The translations under genes and the position numbers were made by a program. Of a DNA stretch of 64,000 nucleotides, positions 27,050 to 35,952 are shown in pieces; position 1 is the first letter of the stretch; every line of letters starts with the position of its first letter. The notes beneath the pieces are model-generated. The model was given only the letters and a program-made list of their open reading frames with translations, was not told where the DNA came from and searched no databases. This DNA comes from Salmonella enterica subsp. enterica serovar Typhimurium str. LT2 (GTDB lineage: Bacteria; Pseudomonadota; Gammaproteobacteria; Enterobacterales; Enterobacteriaceae), in contig NC_003197.2 of the NCBI RefSeq assembly GCF_000006945.2, positions 3,224,001 to 3,288,000 on the forward strand, in the 5' to 3' direction.

Positions 27050-27698
27050 ATCATTGTAAACACGTAACCGAACTCACAGATAACGGTTCGGCGAAACCAC
27101 GAGAAAACTCTTGCGTTAACAAGAGCGCCCTTGTTCAGTCTTCAGCGCCATTGCCGGCTCTGGAATCCTGAGAAGCGCCGAGATGGGTATAACATCGGCA
27201 GGTATGCAAAGCAGAGATGCAGATTGCGGGGGACATGCGCGCACCAGAACGATGCGACAGATTCAGCAGAATACAACGGTTCATTATCTCGTATCACCTC
27301 CACGGCCGCCTCGTAAGACGAACCCACAAGCCAAAGCAACGTTTTAACCCGGCTGGAAGTGGCGACACGAAGAAAACGTCGTGTGCTTTTGTATGAGCCG
27401 CGCGTCGCGTTTTATACCCAGAACGCAGAAAAAAAGCAAAGCATAAATGCGCATAATGTCAGCATTATCAGAAACGTTTACCGCCTGATTTTGACCGACA
27501 TTGCGACGGCCTTCAAAAAAAGCTGGAAATTGGGCGAAGAAGTGACCTAAAATAGCCGTCCAGATGTTAATCCATCCATACTGATTAACACTCAGACTGC
27601 CAGTGTCAGCAACCTTCAGACTCATGGTAGAATCTTCTGTCATGACTATTCCGCACAACAGTTTGAGCTAACTAAATTCTCCTTAGGTGAAATTAAAT
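27050..27698. other. Divergent region yqgB-speA / metK without a supported gene
   Basis: 649 bases holding the promoters of speA and metK. Short open frames exist on both strands but none has a ribosome-binding site, recognisable domain or coding-like composition. Candidate MetJ boxes lie at 27554-27577. Confidence 0.6.
27554..27577. promoter_or_regulatory. Candidate tandem MetJ boxes upstream of metK
   Basis: Consecutive octamers AGCCGTCC, AGATGTTA and ATCCATCC resemble the met-box AGACGTCT with six, five and four matches. metK is a known MetJ-repressed gene in enterobacteria. The match is weak on sequence alone. Confidence 0.4.
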
Positions 27699-28853
27699 AT
27701 GGCAAAACACCTTTTTACGTCTGAGTCCGTATCAGAAGGGCATCCTGACAAAATCGCAGACCAAATCTCTGATGCCGTGTTGGACGCTATCCTGCAACAG
27801 GATCCGAAAGCACGCGTCGCCTGTGAAACCTACGTTAAAACCGGCATGGTTTTAGTTGGCGGTGAGATCACCACCAGCGCCTGGGTCGATATCGAAGAGA
27901 TTACCCGTAATACGGTGCGCGAAATTGGCTATGTGCATTCCGACATGGGCTTTGACGCCAACTCTTGCGCGGTACTGAGCGCAATTGGCAAACAGTCTCC
28001 GGATATCAACCAGGGCGTTGACCGCGCAGACCCGCTGGAACAAGGCGCGGGCGACCAGGGCCTGATGTTTGGCTACGCGACAAATGAAACCGACGTACTG
28101 ATGCCTGCGCCAATCACCTACGCGCACCGTCTGGTACAGCGTCAGGCTGAAGTGCGTAAAAATGGCACCCTGCCATGGTTGCGTCCGGATGCAAAAAGCC
28201 AGGTCACTTTCCAGTATGACGACGGCAAAATCGTCGGTATCGACGCCGTGGTTCTCTCTACGCAGCACGCAGAAGATATCGACCAAAAATCGCTGCAAGA
28301 AGCGGTGATGGAAGAGATCATCAAACCCATTCTGCCGTCTGAATGGTTAAATACGTCCACTAAGTTTTTTATCAACCCAACCGGGCGTTTTGTTATCGGC
28401 GGCCCGATGGGCGATTGCGGTCTGACCGGTCGTAAGATCATCGTTGATACCTACGGCGGTATGGCGCGTCACGGCGGCGGCGCCTTCTCCGGTAAAGATC
28501 CGTCTAAAGTTGACCGTTCTGCAGCTTACGCTGCGCGTTATGTCGCGAAAAACATCGTGGCGGCAGGTCTGGCGGATCGCTGTGAAATCCAGGTCTCCTA
28601 CGCTATCGGCGTAGCGGAGCCGACGTCCATCATGGTGGAAACGTTCGGTACTGAAAAAGTGCCTGCTGAACAGTTGATTCTGCTGGTGCGCGAATTCTTC
28701 GACCTGCGCCCGTACGGCTTGATTCAGATGCTGGATCTGCTGCACCCGATCTACAAAGAAACTGCGGCTTACGGCCACTTCGGTCGCGAAAACTTCCCAT
28801 GGGAAAAAACCGACAAAGCGCAACTGCTGCGCGATGCTGCCGGTCTGAAATAA
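27699..28853 (+). CDS. metK: S-adenosylmethionine synthetase
   Basis: Forms S-adenosylmethionine from methionine and ATP. 384 residues from [18 protein letters not shown]; four earlier in-frame codons are unsupported. Signatures [13 protein letters not shown] at 14-26, [12 protein letters not shown] at about 117-128 and the P-loop-like [19 protein letters not shown] at about 259-277 are present. Supplies SAM for polyamine synthesis (spermidine), linking it to the spe genes around it. Confidence 0.98.
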
Positions 28854-28904
28854 TCGCCCGCGCCTGACGCTGTTTTTCAGTCAGGGAAACCATACCGTAC
28901 TTAT

Positions 28905-28931
28905 CAAGGCCAGCGCTCTGCTGGCCTTTAT
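28905..28931 (+). terminator. Terminator of metK
   Basis: AAGGCCAGC-GCTCT-GCTGGCCTTTAT stem-loop with a short T-run, about 50 bases after the metK stop. Confidence 0.8.
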
Positions 28932-28989
28932 CATTGCTGATACACGCAACGTTATCAGATATTCCAGCGTGAATTTATACTGACCTTTT

Positions 28990-29005
28990 TGTGATGCGCA
29001 GCACA
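28990..29005. promoter_or_regulatory. CRP-binding site upstream of galP (distal)
   Basis: TGTGA-TGCGCA-GCACA matches the CRP consensus at nine of ten half-site positions. Confidence 0.55.
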
Positions 29006-29063
29006 ATCCACTCTCCCCTTTCGTTTCTTCGACTACACTTTTTATCATTCAGTTTCAGTCATC

Positions 29064-29079
29064 ATGAAAGCGGTTACAT
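29064..29079. promoter_or_regulatory. GalR/GalS operator (distal)
   Basis: ATGAAAGCGGTTACAT resembles the gal operator GTGKAANCGNTTNCAC, with the CG core and both AA/TT arms matching and both ends differing. Confidence 0.6.
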
Positions 29080-29245
29080 TCATTTTCATTAAGAACTGAC
29101 TACATCACTATCGGTATGCTAATTCTGCGATGAAAATATTACATAATTTTTCAACTTTGTCTAAATACCAGGCGATTGATATGGTTATAAGATTATTAAA
29201 ACTATTATTTTTCAGATAATTAAATAATCACCGAGATAAATAGCA

Positions 29246-29261
29246 GTGTAAACGATTACAC
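29246..29261. promoter_or_regulatory. GalR/GalS operator (proximal)
   Basis: GTGTAAACGATTACAC is a full match to the gal operator consensus GTGKAANCGNTTNCAC, about 85 bases before the galP start. With the distal operator it forms a pair about 180 bases apart that could permit looping. Confidence 0.88.
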
Positions 29262-29264
29262 CAT

Positions 29265-29280
29265 TGTGATTAGCCTCACA
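29265..29280. promoter_or_regulatory. CRP-binding site next to proximal gal operator
   Basis: TGTGA-TTAGCC-TCACA has both perfect CRP half-sites with the correct six-base spacer, three bases from the gal operator. Confidence 0.75.
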
Positions 29281-29345
29281 TCTTTTTACGGCGTACTCAC
29301 CTACTCTTAACATCGATAAAATTGCTAACCCAACCGGAGGGCATA

Positions 29346-30740
29346 ATGCCTGACAATAAAAAACAAGGGCGTTCCAACAAGGCCATGACATTTTTTGTCT
29401 GCTTTCTTGCAGCCCTGGCAGGATTACTTTTTGGCCTGGATATCGGCGTTATCGCCGGTGCTTTACCCTTCATTACCGACGAGTTTCAGATTACCGCACA
29501 CACTCAGGAATGGGTGGTCAGCTCCATGATGTTTGGCGCGGCCGTCGGCGCTGTCGGCAGCGGCTGGCTCTCCTTTAAGCTGGGTCGTAAAAAAAGCCTG
29601 ATGATCGGCGCTATCCTGTTCGTCGCCGGTTCGCTGTTCTCCGCTGCGGCGCCTAACGTTGAAGTCCTGATTATTTCTCGCGTGCTGCTGGGTCTGGCCG
29701 TCGGCGTCGCTTCCTACACTGCACCGTTGTACCTGTCCGAGATCGCGCCGGAAAAAATTCGCGGCAGTATGATCTCAATGTACCAACTCATGATCACCAT
29801 CGGGATTCTGGGCGCTTATCTGTCCGATACCGCGTTCAGCTACAGCGGCGCATGGCGCTGGATGCTCGGCGTGATCATCATCCCGGCTATTCTGCTGCTG
29901 ATCGGCGTCTTCTTCCTGCCGGACAGCCCGCGCTGGTTTGCGGCGAAACGCCGTTTCCATGATGCTGAACGCGTCCTGTTGCGCCTGCGTGACACCAGTG
30001 CGGAAGCAAAACGTGAGCTCGATGAAATTCGCGAAAGTTTGCAGGTTAAACAGAGCGGTTGGGCGCTGTTCAAAGAGAACAGCAACTTCCGCCGCGCCGT
30101 GTTTCTTGGCATTTTGTTGCAGGTCATGCAGCAATTTACCGGGATGAACGTCATCATGTATTACGCGCCGAAAATCTTCGAACTGGCGGGGTACACGAAT
30201 ACCACGGAGCAGATGTGGGGCACCGTTATTGTTGGTCTGACTAACGTGCTGGCAACCTTCATCGCTATCGGCCTGGTTGACCGCTGGGGCCGCAAGCCGA
30301 CCCTGACGCTGGGCTTCCTGGTCATGGCGATTGGTATGGGGATTCTGGGTACGATGATGCACATCGGCATCCATTCGCCGTCTGCGCAATACTTCGCTAT
30401 CGCTATGCTGCTGATGTTCATCATTGGATTTGCGATGAGCGCTGGTCCGCTGATTTGGGTACTGTGCTCCGAAATCCAGCCGCTGAAAGGCCGCGATTTC
30501 GGCATCACCTGCTCCACCGCGACCAACTGGATCGCCAATATGATCGTCGGCGCAACGTTCCTGACCATGCTGAACAATCTGGGTAACGCCAACACCTTCT
30601 GGGTCTATGCGGGCCTGAACGTACTGTTTATCCTGCTGACCCTGTGGCTGGTGCCGGAAACCAAACACGTTTCGCTGGAACACATTGAACGTAACCTGAT
30701 GAAAGGTCGTAAACTGCGCGAAATCGGCGCCCACGACTAA
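29346..30740 (+). CDS. galP: Galactose:proton symporter
   Basis: Inner-membrane sugar-porter of the major facilitator superfamily, importing D-galactose (and glucose) with protons. 464 residues from MPDNKKQGRSNK after GGAGGGCATA; eight in-frame upstream codons are unsupported. Twelve transmembrane helices are visible, with sugar-porter motifs GRKKS, PESPRW-like LPDSPRW at about 207-213, the QQFTGMN segment and the C-terminal PETK. Expression is controlled by galactose and cAMP through the operators listed upstream. Confidence 0.97.
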   Translation: MPDNKKQGRSNKAMTFFVCFLAALAGLLFGLDIGVIAGALPFITDEFQITAHTQEWVVSSMMFGAAVGAVGSGWLSFKLGRKKSLMIGAILFVAGSLFSAAAPNVEVLIISRVLLGLAVGVASYTAPLYLSEIAPEKIRGSMISMYQLMITIGILGAYLSDTAFSYSGAWRWMLGVIIIPAILLLIGVFFLPDSPRWFAAKRRFHDAERVLLRLRDTSAEAKRELDEIRESLQVKQSGWALFKENSNFRRAVFLGILLQVMQQFTGMNVIMYYAPKIFELAGYTNTTEQMWGTVIVGLTNVLATFIAIGLVDRWGRKPTLTLGFLVMAIGMGILGTMMHIGIHSPSAQYFAIAMLLMFIIGFAMSAGPLIWVLCSEIQPLKGRDFGITCSTATNWIANMIVGATFLTMLNNLGNANTFWVYAGLNVLFILLTLWLVPETKHVSLEHIERNLMKGRKLREIGAHD

Positions 30741-30747
30741 TCCCTCC

Positions 30748-30782
30748 ACGCTTCCTCCTGCCACAGGAGGAAGCGTTTTTCT
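30748..30782 (+). terminator. Terminator of galP
   Basis: Perfect 12-base stem CGCTTCCTCCTG-CCA-CAGGAGGAAGCG followed by TTTTTC, eight bases after the galP stop. Confidence 0.92.
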
Positions 30783-30818
30783 TGCAGTCCCTCTTCCGTC
30801 GCACTATTCTCTGCCGCT

Positions 30819-31316
30819 ATGAAAACCCCTCGTCTCCCTATCGCTATCCAGCAGGCCGTGATGCGTCGTCTGCGGGAAAATCTCGCCCAGGCGAACCTCA
30901 AGCTCGATAGACATTATCCGGAGCCGAAACTGGTGTATACGCAACGCGGCACCTCGGCGGGCACCGCCTGGCTGGAGAGCTACGAAATCCGCCTCAACCC
31001 GGTGTTACTGCTGGAAAACATCGACACCTTTATAGCAGAGGTCGTGCCGCATGAACTGGCGCATCTGTTGGTGTGGAAGCACTTCGGACGCAAGGCTCCG
31101 CATGGCAAGGAATGGAAGTGGATGATGGAAAGCGTGCTGGGCGTTCCGGCCAGACGTACTCATCAATTTGCGCTGCAATCCGTACGGCGCAACACCTTTC
31201 CCTACCATTGCCAATGCCAGCAACATCAACTCACCGTCCGCCGTCATAACCGCGTAGTACGCGGCGAAGCGGTTTATCGTTGCGTTCACTGCGGTGAACC
31301 ACTGGTCGCCGGGTAG
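30819..31316 (+). CDS. sprT: SprT-family zinc metalloprotease-like protein
   Basis: 165 residues. The zinc metallopeptidase motif HELAH is at about 78-82 (VVPHELAHLLVWKHFG), and a C-terminal zinc ribbon is formed by YHCQC and YRCVHCGEP. SprT proteins share the fold of eukaryotic Spartan proteases; the E. coli function is unclear. Lies alone between galP and endA, each in the same orientation but separated by gaps. Confidence 0.93.
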   Translation: MKTPRLPIAIQQAVMRRLRENLAQANLKLDRHYPEPKLVYTQRGTSAGTAWLESYEIRLNPVLLLENIDTFIAEVVPHELAHLLVWKHFGRKAPHGKEWKWMMESVLGVPARRTHQFALQSVRRNTFPYHCQCQQHQLTVRRHNRVVRGEAVYRCVHCGEPLVAG

Positions 31317-31410
31317 TTCCCGAAACGTCCGGGAACTTTCCTGAGCGGACTGATTGCATACAGACACAACTTTCGTTACGTTGCGGGCTCGTTTTGCTAT
31401 GGAGTGTGCA

Positions 31411-32118
31411 ATGTACCGTAATTTTTCTTTTGCCGCTGCGTTGCTGGCCGCAGCGTTTTCAGGCCAGGCCCTGGCCGATGGCATTAACAATTTTTCTCAG
31501 GCCAAAGCGGCGAGCGTCAAAGTCAATGCTGACGCGCCCGGCAGCTTTTACTGCGGGTGCCAAATCCGCTGGCAGGGTAAAAAAGGCGTCGTAGACCTGG
31601 AGTCCTGTGGCTATAAGGTGCGTAAAAACGAGAATCGCGCCAGACGCATTGAGTGGGAGCACGTTGTCCCCGCCTGGCAATTCGGTCATCAGCGCCAGTG
31701 CTGGCAGGACGGCGGGCGAAAAAACTGCGCTAAAGACCCGGTCTACCGCAAAATGGAAAGCGATATGCATAACCTGCAACCCGCGATTGGCGAAGTGAAT
31801 GGCGATCGCGGCAACTTTATGTATAGCCAGTGGAACGGCGGCGAAGGTCAGTACGGGCAATGCGCCATGAAAGTGGATTTTAAAGCGAAAATCGCCGAGC
31901 CGCCCGCCCGCGCCCGTGGCGCAATCGCCCGCATTTATTTTTATATGCGCGACCAATACCAACTGAAACTTTCCCGCCAACAAACGCAGCTTTTTAACGT
32001 CTGGGATAAGCAGTACCCCGTTACCGCCTGGGAGTGCGAGCGCGATGCGCGTATCGCGAAGGTCCAGGGTAATCATAATCCCTATGTGCAACGCGCTTGC
32101 CAGGCGCGAAAGAGCTAA
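31411..32118 (+). CDS. endA: DNA-specific endonuclease I (periplasmic)
   Basis: Periplasmic double-strand DNA endonuclease. 235 residues from MYRNFSFAAALLA, which begins a signal peptide ending ALA-DG at residue 22; 19 upstream codons in frame are unsupported. The EndA/NucM family core EWEHVVPAWQFG (about 85-96) with catalytic His, and RGNFMYSQWNGGEGQYGQC, are intact. Precedes rsmE-gshB-yqgE-ruvX in the usual order. Confidence 0.97.
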   Translation: MYRNFSFAAALLAAAFSGQALADGINNFSQAKAASVKVNADAPGSFYCGCQIRWQGKKGVVDLESCGYKVRKNENRARRIEWEHVVPAWQFGHQRQCWQDGGRKNCAKDPVYRKMESDMHNLQPAIGEVNGDRGNFMYSQWNGGEGQYGQCAMKVDFKAKIAEPPARARGAIARIYFYMRDQYQLKLSRQQTQLFNVWDKQYPVTAWECERDARIAKVQGNHNPYVQRACQARKS

Positions 32119-32194
32119 CCTACACTAGCGGGATTCTTGTTAACCCATGCCCTGGATAGCCAAACGCCGGGGCCATGACGCGGATTTTTTTATT

Positions 32195-32926
32195 ATGCGT
32201 ATTCCCCGCATTTATCACCCTGAATTGTTGACGTCCGGTACGCAGATTTCGTTATGCGAAGATGCGGCCAACCATATTGGTCGTGTACTTCGCATGGGAC
32301 CGGGACAAGCGCTACAGCTGTTTGACGGCAGCAATCAGGTATTCGATGCTGAAATCATTAGCGCCAGTAAGAAAAGCGTTGAAGTGCAAGTGATGAAAGG
32401 CGAAATCGACGATCGTGAATCGCCGCTGCATATCCATCTGGGCCAGGTGATGTCGCGCGGTGAAAAAATGGAATTTACTATCCAGAAATCGATCGAACTG
32501 GGTGTAAGCCTCATTACGCCACTGTTCTCTGAGCGCTGCGGCGTTAAACTGGATAGTGAACGTCTGAACAAAAAGCGCCAGCAGTGGCAGAAGATCGCCA
32601 TCGCCGCCTGCGAACAATGCGGGCGTAACCGGGTGCCGGAAATTCGCCCGCCGATGGCGCTGGAAGCCTGGTGCGCCGAGCAAGATTCCGGGCTGAAGCT
32701 CAATCTTCATCCGCGCGCCCATGCCAGCATCAACACTCTGCCGCTGCCGGTTGAACGCGTCCGACTGCTGATCGGCCCGGAAGGCGGGCTGTCGGCGGAC
32801 GAAATCGCGATGACCGCGCGCTATCAGTTTACTGATATTCTGTTAGGACCTCGCGTTCTGCGTACTGAGACAACCGCGCTCACCGCCATTACCGCGCTAC
32901 AGGTGCGTTTTGGCGACTTAGGATGA
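32195..32926 (+). CDS. rsmE: 16S rRNA m3U1498 methyltransferase
   Basis: SPOUT-class methyltransferase that methylates U1498 of 16S rRNA using SAM. 243 residues from MRIPRIYHPE; 16 upstream codons in frame are not conserved. N-terminal PUA-like domain (about 1-72), then the knotted SPOUT domain with IGPEGGLSADE (about 194-204) and LGPRVLRTETTA (about 217-228). It is 19 bases ahead of gshB. Confidence 0.97.
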   Translation: MRIPRIYHPELLTSGTQISLCEDAANHIGRVLRMGPGQALQLFDGSNQVFDAEIISASKKSVEVQVMKGEIDDRESPLHIHLGQVMSRGEKMEFTIQKSIELGVSLITPLFSERCGVKLDSERLNKKRQQWQKIAIAACEQCGRNRVPEIRPPMALEAWCAEQDSGLKLNLHPRAHASINTLPLPVERVRLLIGPEGGLSADEIAMTARYQFTDILLGPRVLRTETTALTAITALQVRFGDLG

Positions 32927-32945
32927 AGCGTTAACGGAGAAAATA

Positions 32946-33893
32946 ATGATCAAGCTCGGCATCGTGATGGACCCCATCGCACACATCAACATCAAGAAAG
33001 ACACCAGTTTCGCTATGCTGCTGGAAGCCCAACGTCGTGGTTATGAACTTCATTATATGGAGATGGCCGACCTTTATCTGATTAACGGCGAAGCCCGCGC
33101 CCGCACGCGAACGTTGAGCGTGGAGCAAAATTACGATAAATGGTACGAGTTCGGCAGCGAGCAGGAGATTAAACTCGCCGATCTGGACGTCATTTTGATG
33201 CGCAAAGATCCGCCGTTTGATACCGAGTTTATTTATGCGACCTATATTCTGGAACGCGCTGAAGAAGAAGGGACGCTGATCGTCAACAAACCGCAAAGCC
33301 TGCGCGACTGTAATGAAAAACTGTATACTGCCTGGTTTGCCGACCTGACCCCGGAAACGCTGGTAACGCGCAATAAAGCGCAGCTCAAAGCATTTTGGGA
33401 AAAGCACGGCGATATCATTATGAAACCGCTGGACGGTATGGGCGGCGCGTCCATTTTCCGCGTTAAGGAAGGCGATCCTAACATAGGCGTTATTGCCGAA
33501 ACGCTGACCGAGCTGGGCAACCGCTACTGCATGGCGCAGAACTATCTGCCCGCTATCAAAGATGGCGATAAGCGCGTCCTGGTCGTCGACGGCGAGCCAG
33601 TGCCTTACTGCCTGGCGCGTATTCCGCAGGGCGGCGAAACCCGCGGCAACCTGGCGGCTGGTGGTCGCGGCGAACCCCGTCCGTTGAGCGAAAGCGACTG
33701 GGAAATCGCCCGCCGCGTTGGGCCGACGCTTAAAGCCAAAGGGCTTATTTTCGTCGGTCTGGATATTATCGGCGACCGCTTAACGGAAATTAACGTGACC
33801 AGCCCAACCTGCGTGCGTGAAATTGAAGCGGAATACCCGATCTCTATCACCGGGATGTTGATGGACGCCATCGAAGCGCGTCTGGCGAAGTAA
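32946..33893 (+). CDS. gshB: Glutathione synthetase
   Basis: ATP-grasp ligase joining gamma-glutamylcysteine and glycine to glutathione. 315 residues. N-terminal MIKLGIVMDPI, ATP-grasp elements MKPLDGMGGASIF (about 159-171) and the C-terminal NVTSPTCVREIE (about 282-293) are typical. AACGGAGAAAATA precedes the ATG. Followed by a BIME that separates it from yqgE. Confidence 0.98.
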   Translation: MIKLGIVMDPIAHINIKKDTSFAMLLEAQRRGYELHYMEMADLYLINGEARARTRTLSVEQNYDKWYEFGSEQEIKLADLDVILMRKDPPFDTEFIYATYILERAEEEGTLIVNKPQSLRDCNEKLYTAWFADLTPETLVTRNKAQLKAFWEKHGDIIMKPLDGMGGASIFRVKEGDPNIGVIAETLTELGNRYCMAQNYLPAIKDGDKRVLVVDGEPVPYCLARIPQGGETRGNLAAGGRGEPRPLSESDWEIARRVGPTLKAKGLIFVGLDIIGDRLTEINVTSPTCVREIEAEYPISITGMLMDAIEARLAK

Positions 33894-33900
33894 AGGTTTA

Positions 33901-33986
33901 TTGCCCGGTGGCGTGCGCTTACCGGGCCTGAGCAATTACGCCGCCCCGGTCGGATAAGGCGGCGCATCAGCATCGCCATCCGGCAA
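33901..33986. repeat. BIME (REP pair)
   Basis: GCCCGGTGGCGTGCGCTTACCGGGCC and an inverted copy CGGATAAGGCGGCG...CGCCATCCGGCAA between gshB and yqgE. Confidence 0.8.
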
Positions 33987-34108
33987 TCTATTGCCCGATA
34001 AGGCAGCCGTCCTTTGGCAAAAGACGGCTTATATGAGTGACAACCGTCCGCTTTCCCCACATACTGAACGCTGTCGTTTTTTTGAACCAGGAAACAGAAC
34101 CTCTGACA

Positions 34109-34672
34109 ATGAATTTACAGCATCACTTTCTTATTGCCATGCCTGCGCTCCAGGACCCGATTTTCCGCCGTTCCGTGGTGTATATTTGCGAGCACAACCA
34201 GGACGGCGCTATGGGGATTATTGTTAATAAGCCTTTGGAAAATCTGCAAATTGAAGGGATTCTGGAAAAACTAAAAATTACGCCGGAACCGCGCGATTCG
34301 GCAATTCGTCTTGATAAAGCCGTGATGCTCGGCGGCCCGCTGGCGGAAGATCGCGGATTTATTCTCCATACTCCGCCGTCACGTTTCGCCTCCAGCATTC
34401 GTATCTCAGACAATACCGTGATTACCACCTCCCGCGATGTGCTGGAAACGTTAGGTACCCAACAACAGCCTTCCGATGTGCTGGTCGCGCTGGGCTACGC
34501 CTCCTGGGATAAAGGCCAGCTTGAACAAGAGTTGCTTGATAACGCCTGGCTTACCGCGCCCGCCGATCTCAATATTTTGTTCAAAACGCCCATTGCCGAG
34601 CGCTGGCGCGAAGCGGCAAAACTTATTGGCATTGATATTCTGACCATGCCTGGCGTTGCGGGGCACGCCTGA
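34109..34672 (+). CDS. yqgE: UPF0301/AlgH-family protein YqgE
   Basis: 187 residues from MNLQHHFLIAMP, the conserved start; 24 upstream in-frame codons are ignored. Conserved AlgH/DUF179 features are MGIIVNKPLE (about 34-43), GGPLAEDRGFILH and LGYASWDKGQLEQE. Molecular function unknown. The stop TGA overlaps the ATG of ruvX (TGATG), implying translational coupling. Confidence 0.95.
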   Translation: MNLQHHFLIAMPALQDPIFRRSVVYICEHNQDGAMGIIVNKPLENLQIEGILEKLKITPEPRDSAIRLDKAVMLGGPLAEDRGFILHTPPSRFASSIRISDNTVITTSRDVLETLGTQQQPSDVLVALGYASWDKGQLEQELLDNAWLTAPADLNILFKTPIAERWREAAKLIGIDILTMPGVAGHA

Positions 34673-35088
34673 TGAGCGGCACCTTACTGGCCTTTGACTT
34701 CGGCACAAAAAGCATCGGCGTTGCAATAGGACAACGCATTACCGGCACCGCCCGTCCGCTTCCGGCAATCAAAGCACAGGACGGCACGCCCGACTGGACG
34801 CTCATTGAACGTTTGCTGAAAGAGTGGCAGCCGGACGAAATTATTGTCGGGCTACCGCTCAATATGGATGGCACTGAACAGCCGCTGACGGCGCGCGCAC
34901 GTAAATTCGCCAACCGTATTCATGGGCGTTTCGGGGTAACTGTCACGCTGCACGATGAACGACTCAGCACCGTTGAAGCACGCTCCGGTCTGTTTGAACG
35001 AGGTGGGTATCGCGCGCTGAACAAAGGCAAAGTGGACTCGGCCTCCGCCGTGATTATCCTCGAAAGCTATTTTGAACAGGGGTATTAA
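34672..35088 (+). CDS. ruvX: Putative pre-16S rRNA nuclease YqgF (RuvX)
   Basis: 138 residues with an RNase H-like fold. The catalytic acidic positions are in AFDFGTKSIGVA (about 8-19), in LPLNMDGTE and in the terminal KVDSASAVIILE. In E. coli YqgF acts in processing the 16S rRNA 5' end. Overlaps the yqgE stop by one base. Confidence 0.96.
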   Translation: MSGTLLAFDFGTKSIGVAIGQRITGTARPLPAIKAQDGTPDWTLIERLLKEWQPDEIIVGLPLNMDGTEQPLTARARKFANRIHGRFGVTVTLHDERLSTVEARSGLFERGGYRALNKGKVDSASAVIILESYFEQGY

Positions 35089-35134
35089 AGCCGTTTTTGT
35101 CAGCAGGCGGGTAACGCGGTCACGGTTGCCAGGC

Positions 35135-35821
35135 TTACTGGGCAATAAGCTGGTTTAGTGCCTTCAGCGCCTGTAAACGCGCAGCCGCCTCCGCCTCATC
35201 AATCCGCCACATTCCCGCAAAGGCCAGCGCTGCGGCGTGCTTGCCTAGCGGTTGCGCCATAGAAACTTCACCATCAGCGTGATGCCACAGTACGTATCCC
35301 CGCTGGCGCTGCTGCGCCACATGCGGCGCCAGATTACGCCATTGCTCCGGAGTAAAACGCTGCATTAGCGCCTCATCGCTTTCTGCCGCCAGTAACGCCA
35401 CCCCAGGTACCGACTGCCAGGCAGGGTACATGCGAAACCCCGCCAGCGCCTGACTTCCCTGCGAACCCGGCGTAGAGTGATAAATATAGATAATCTGGTC
35501 TTCCCATAGCACGCCTAATGCCACCACGATGTCTTTGGGCGCATGGCGCTCAAGGATAGGCAACGCATGGGAGAACAGCGCTGAACCGCGAATCGCCTGC
35601 GCCGCCAAAGCATGAATGCCTGGCCCGGGTAAATAGCGTCGGTGCTCATCCTGCATCGTGAGTCCAATAGAGGCCATCGTCATTAACAGGCGATTAACGC
35701 GCGTGGTATTAATATCCATCAGCCGGGCAAGCTCGCGACATCCGATAGCACGGTCGCTGGAGACCAGATATTGCAGACAGCGAATGCCATCTATCAGGCT
35801 TTGATTCGGTTGTGATGACAT
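35135..35821 (-). CDS. IclR-family transcriptional regulator
   Basis: 228 residues from MSSQPNQSLIDGI. An N-terminal winged helix (about 8-65, GCRELARLMDINTTRVNRLLMTM) and a C-terminal IclR effector domain (about 75-220) are clear. The gene lies between ruvX and yggR, which are adjacent in E. coli K-12, so it is an accessory insertion with no accompanying structural gene. Its targets are unknown. Ten in-frame codons precede the chosen ATG without a conserved match. Confidence 0.8.
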   Translation of the reverse strand: MSSQPNQSLIDGIRCLQYLVSSDRAIGCRELARLMDINTTRVNRLLMTMASIGLTMQDEHRRYLPGPGIHALAAQAIRGSALFSHALPILERHAPKDIVVALGVLWEDQIIYIYHSTPGSQGSQALAGFRMYPAWQSVPGVALLAAESDEALMQRFTPEQWRNLAPHVAQQRQRGYVLWHHADGEVSMAQPLGKHAAALAFAGMWRIDEAEAAARLQALKALNQLIAQ

Positions 35822-35952
35822 CGTTAAATGGCTTCGCTGTGGTTTTAACAAAGCTGCGATTTTAACGCCGGTTCGCCAGGATACAAGCCTGCATGCCGTT
35901 CAATCCACCGCGCCAGTCAACACTTTACAACCCCCCTACGCCGCCATCTTCG

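Larger units (their letters stand above)
28932..29345. other. galP control region
   Basis: No gene. It contains two CRP-type sites and two GalR/GalS operator-like palindromes described separately, plus AT-rich DNA. Confidence 0.75.

Noticed and set aside
27142..27658. Small minus-strand open frames between speA and metK
   Set aside because: No ribosome-binding site, no recognised homologue and overlap with promoter elements; I could not confirm that they correspond to yqgC or yqgD.
29775..30764. 329-codon minus-strand open frame opposite galP
   Set aside because: Antisense of galP with His/Gln/Arg-rich low-complexity sequence and no motif.
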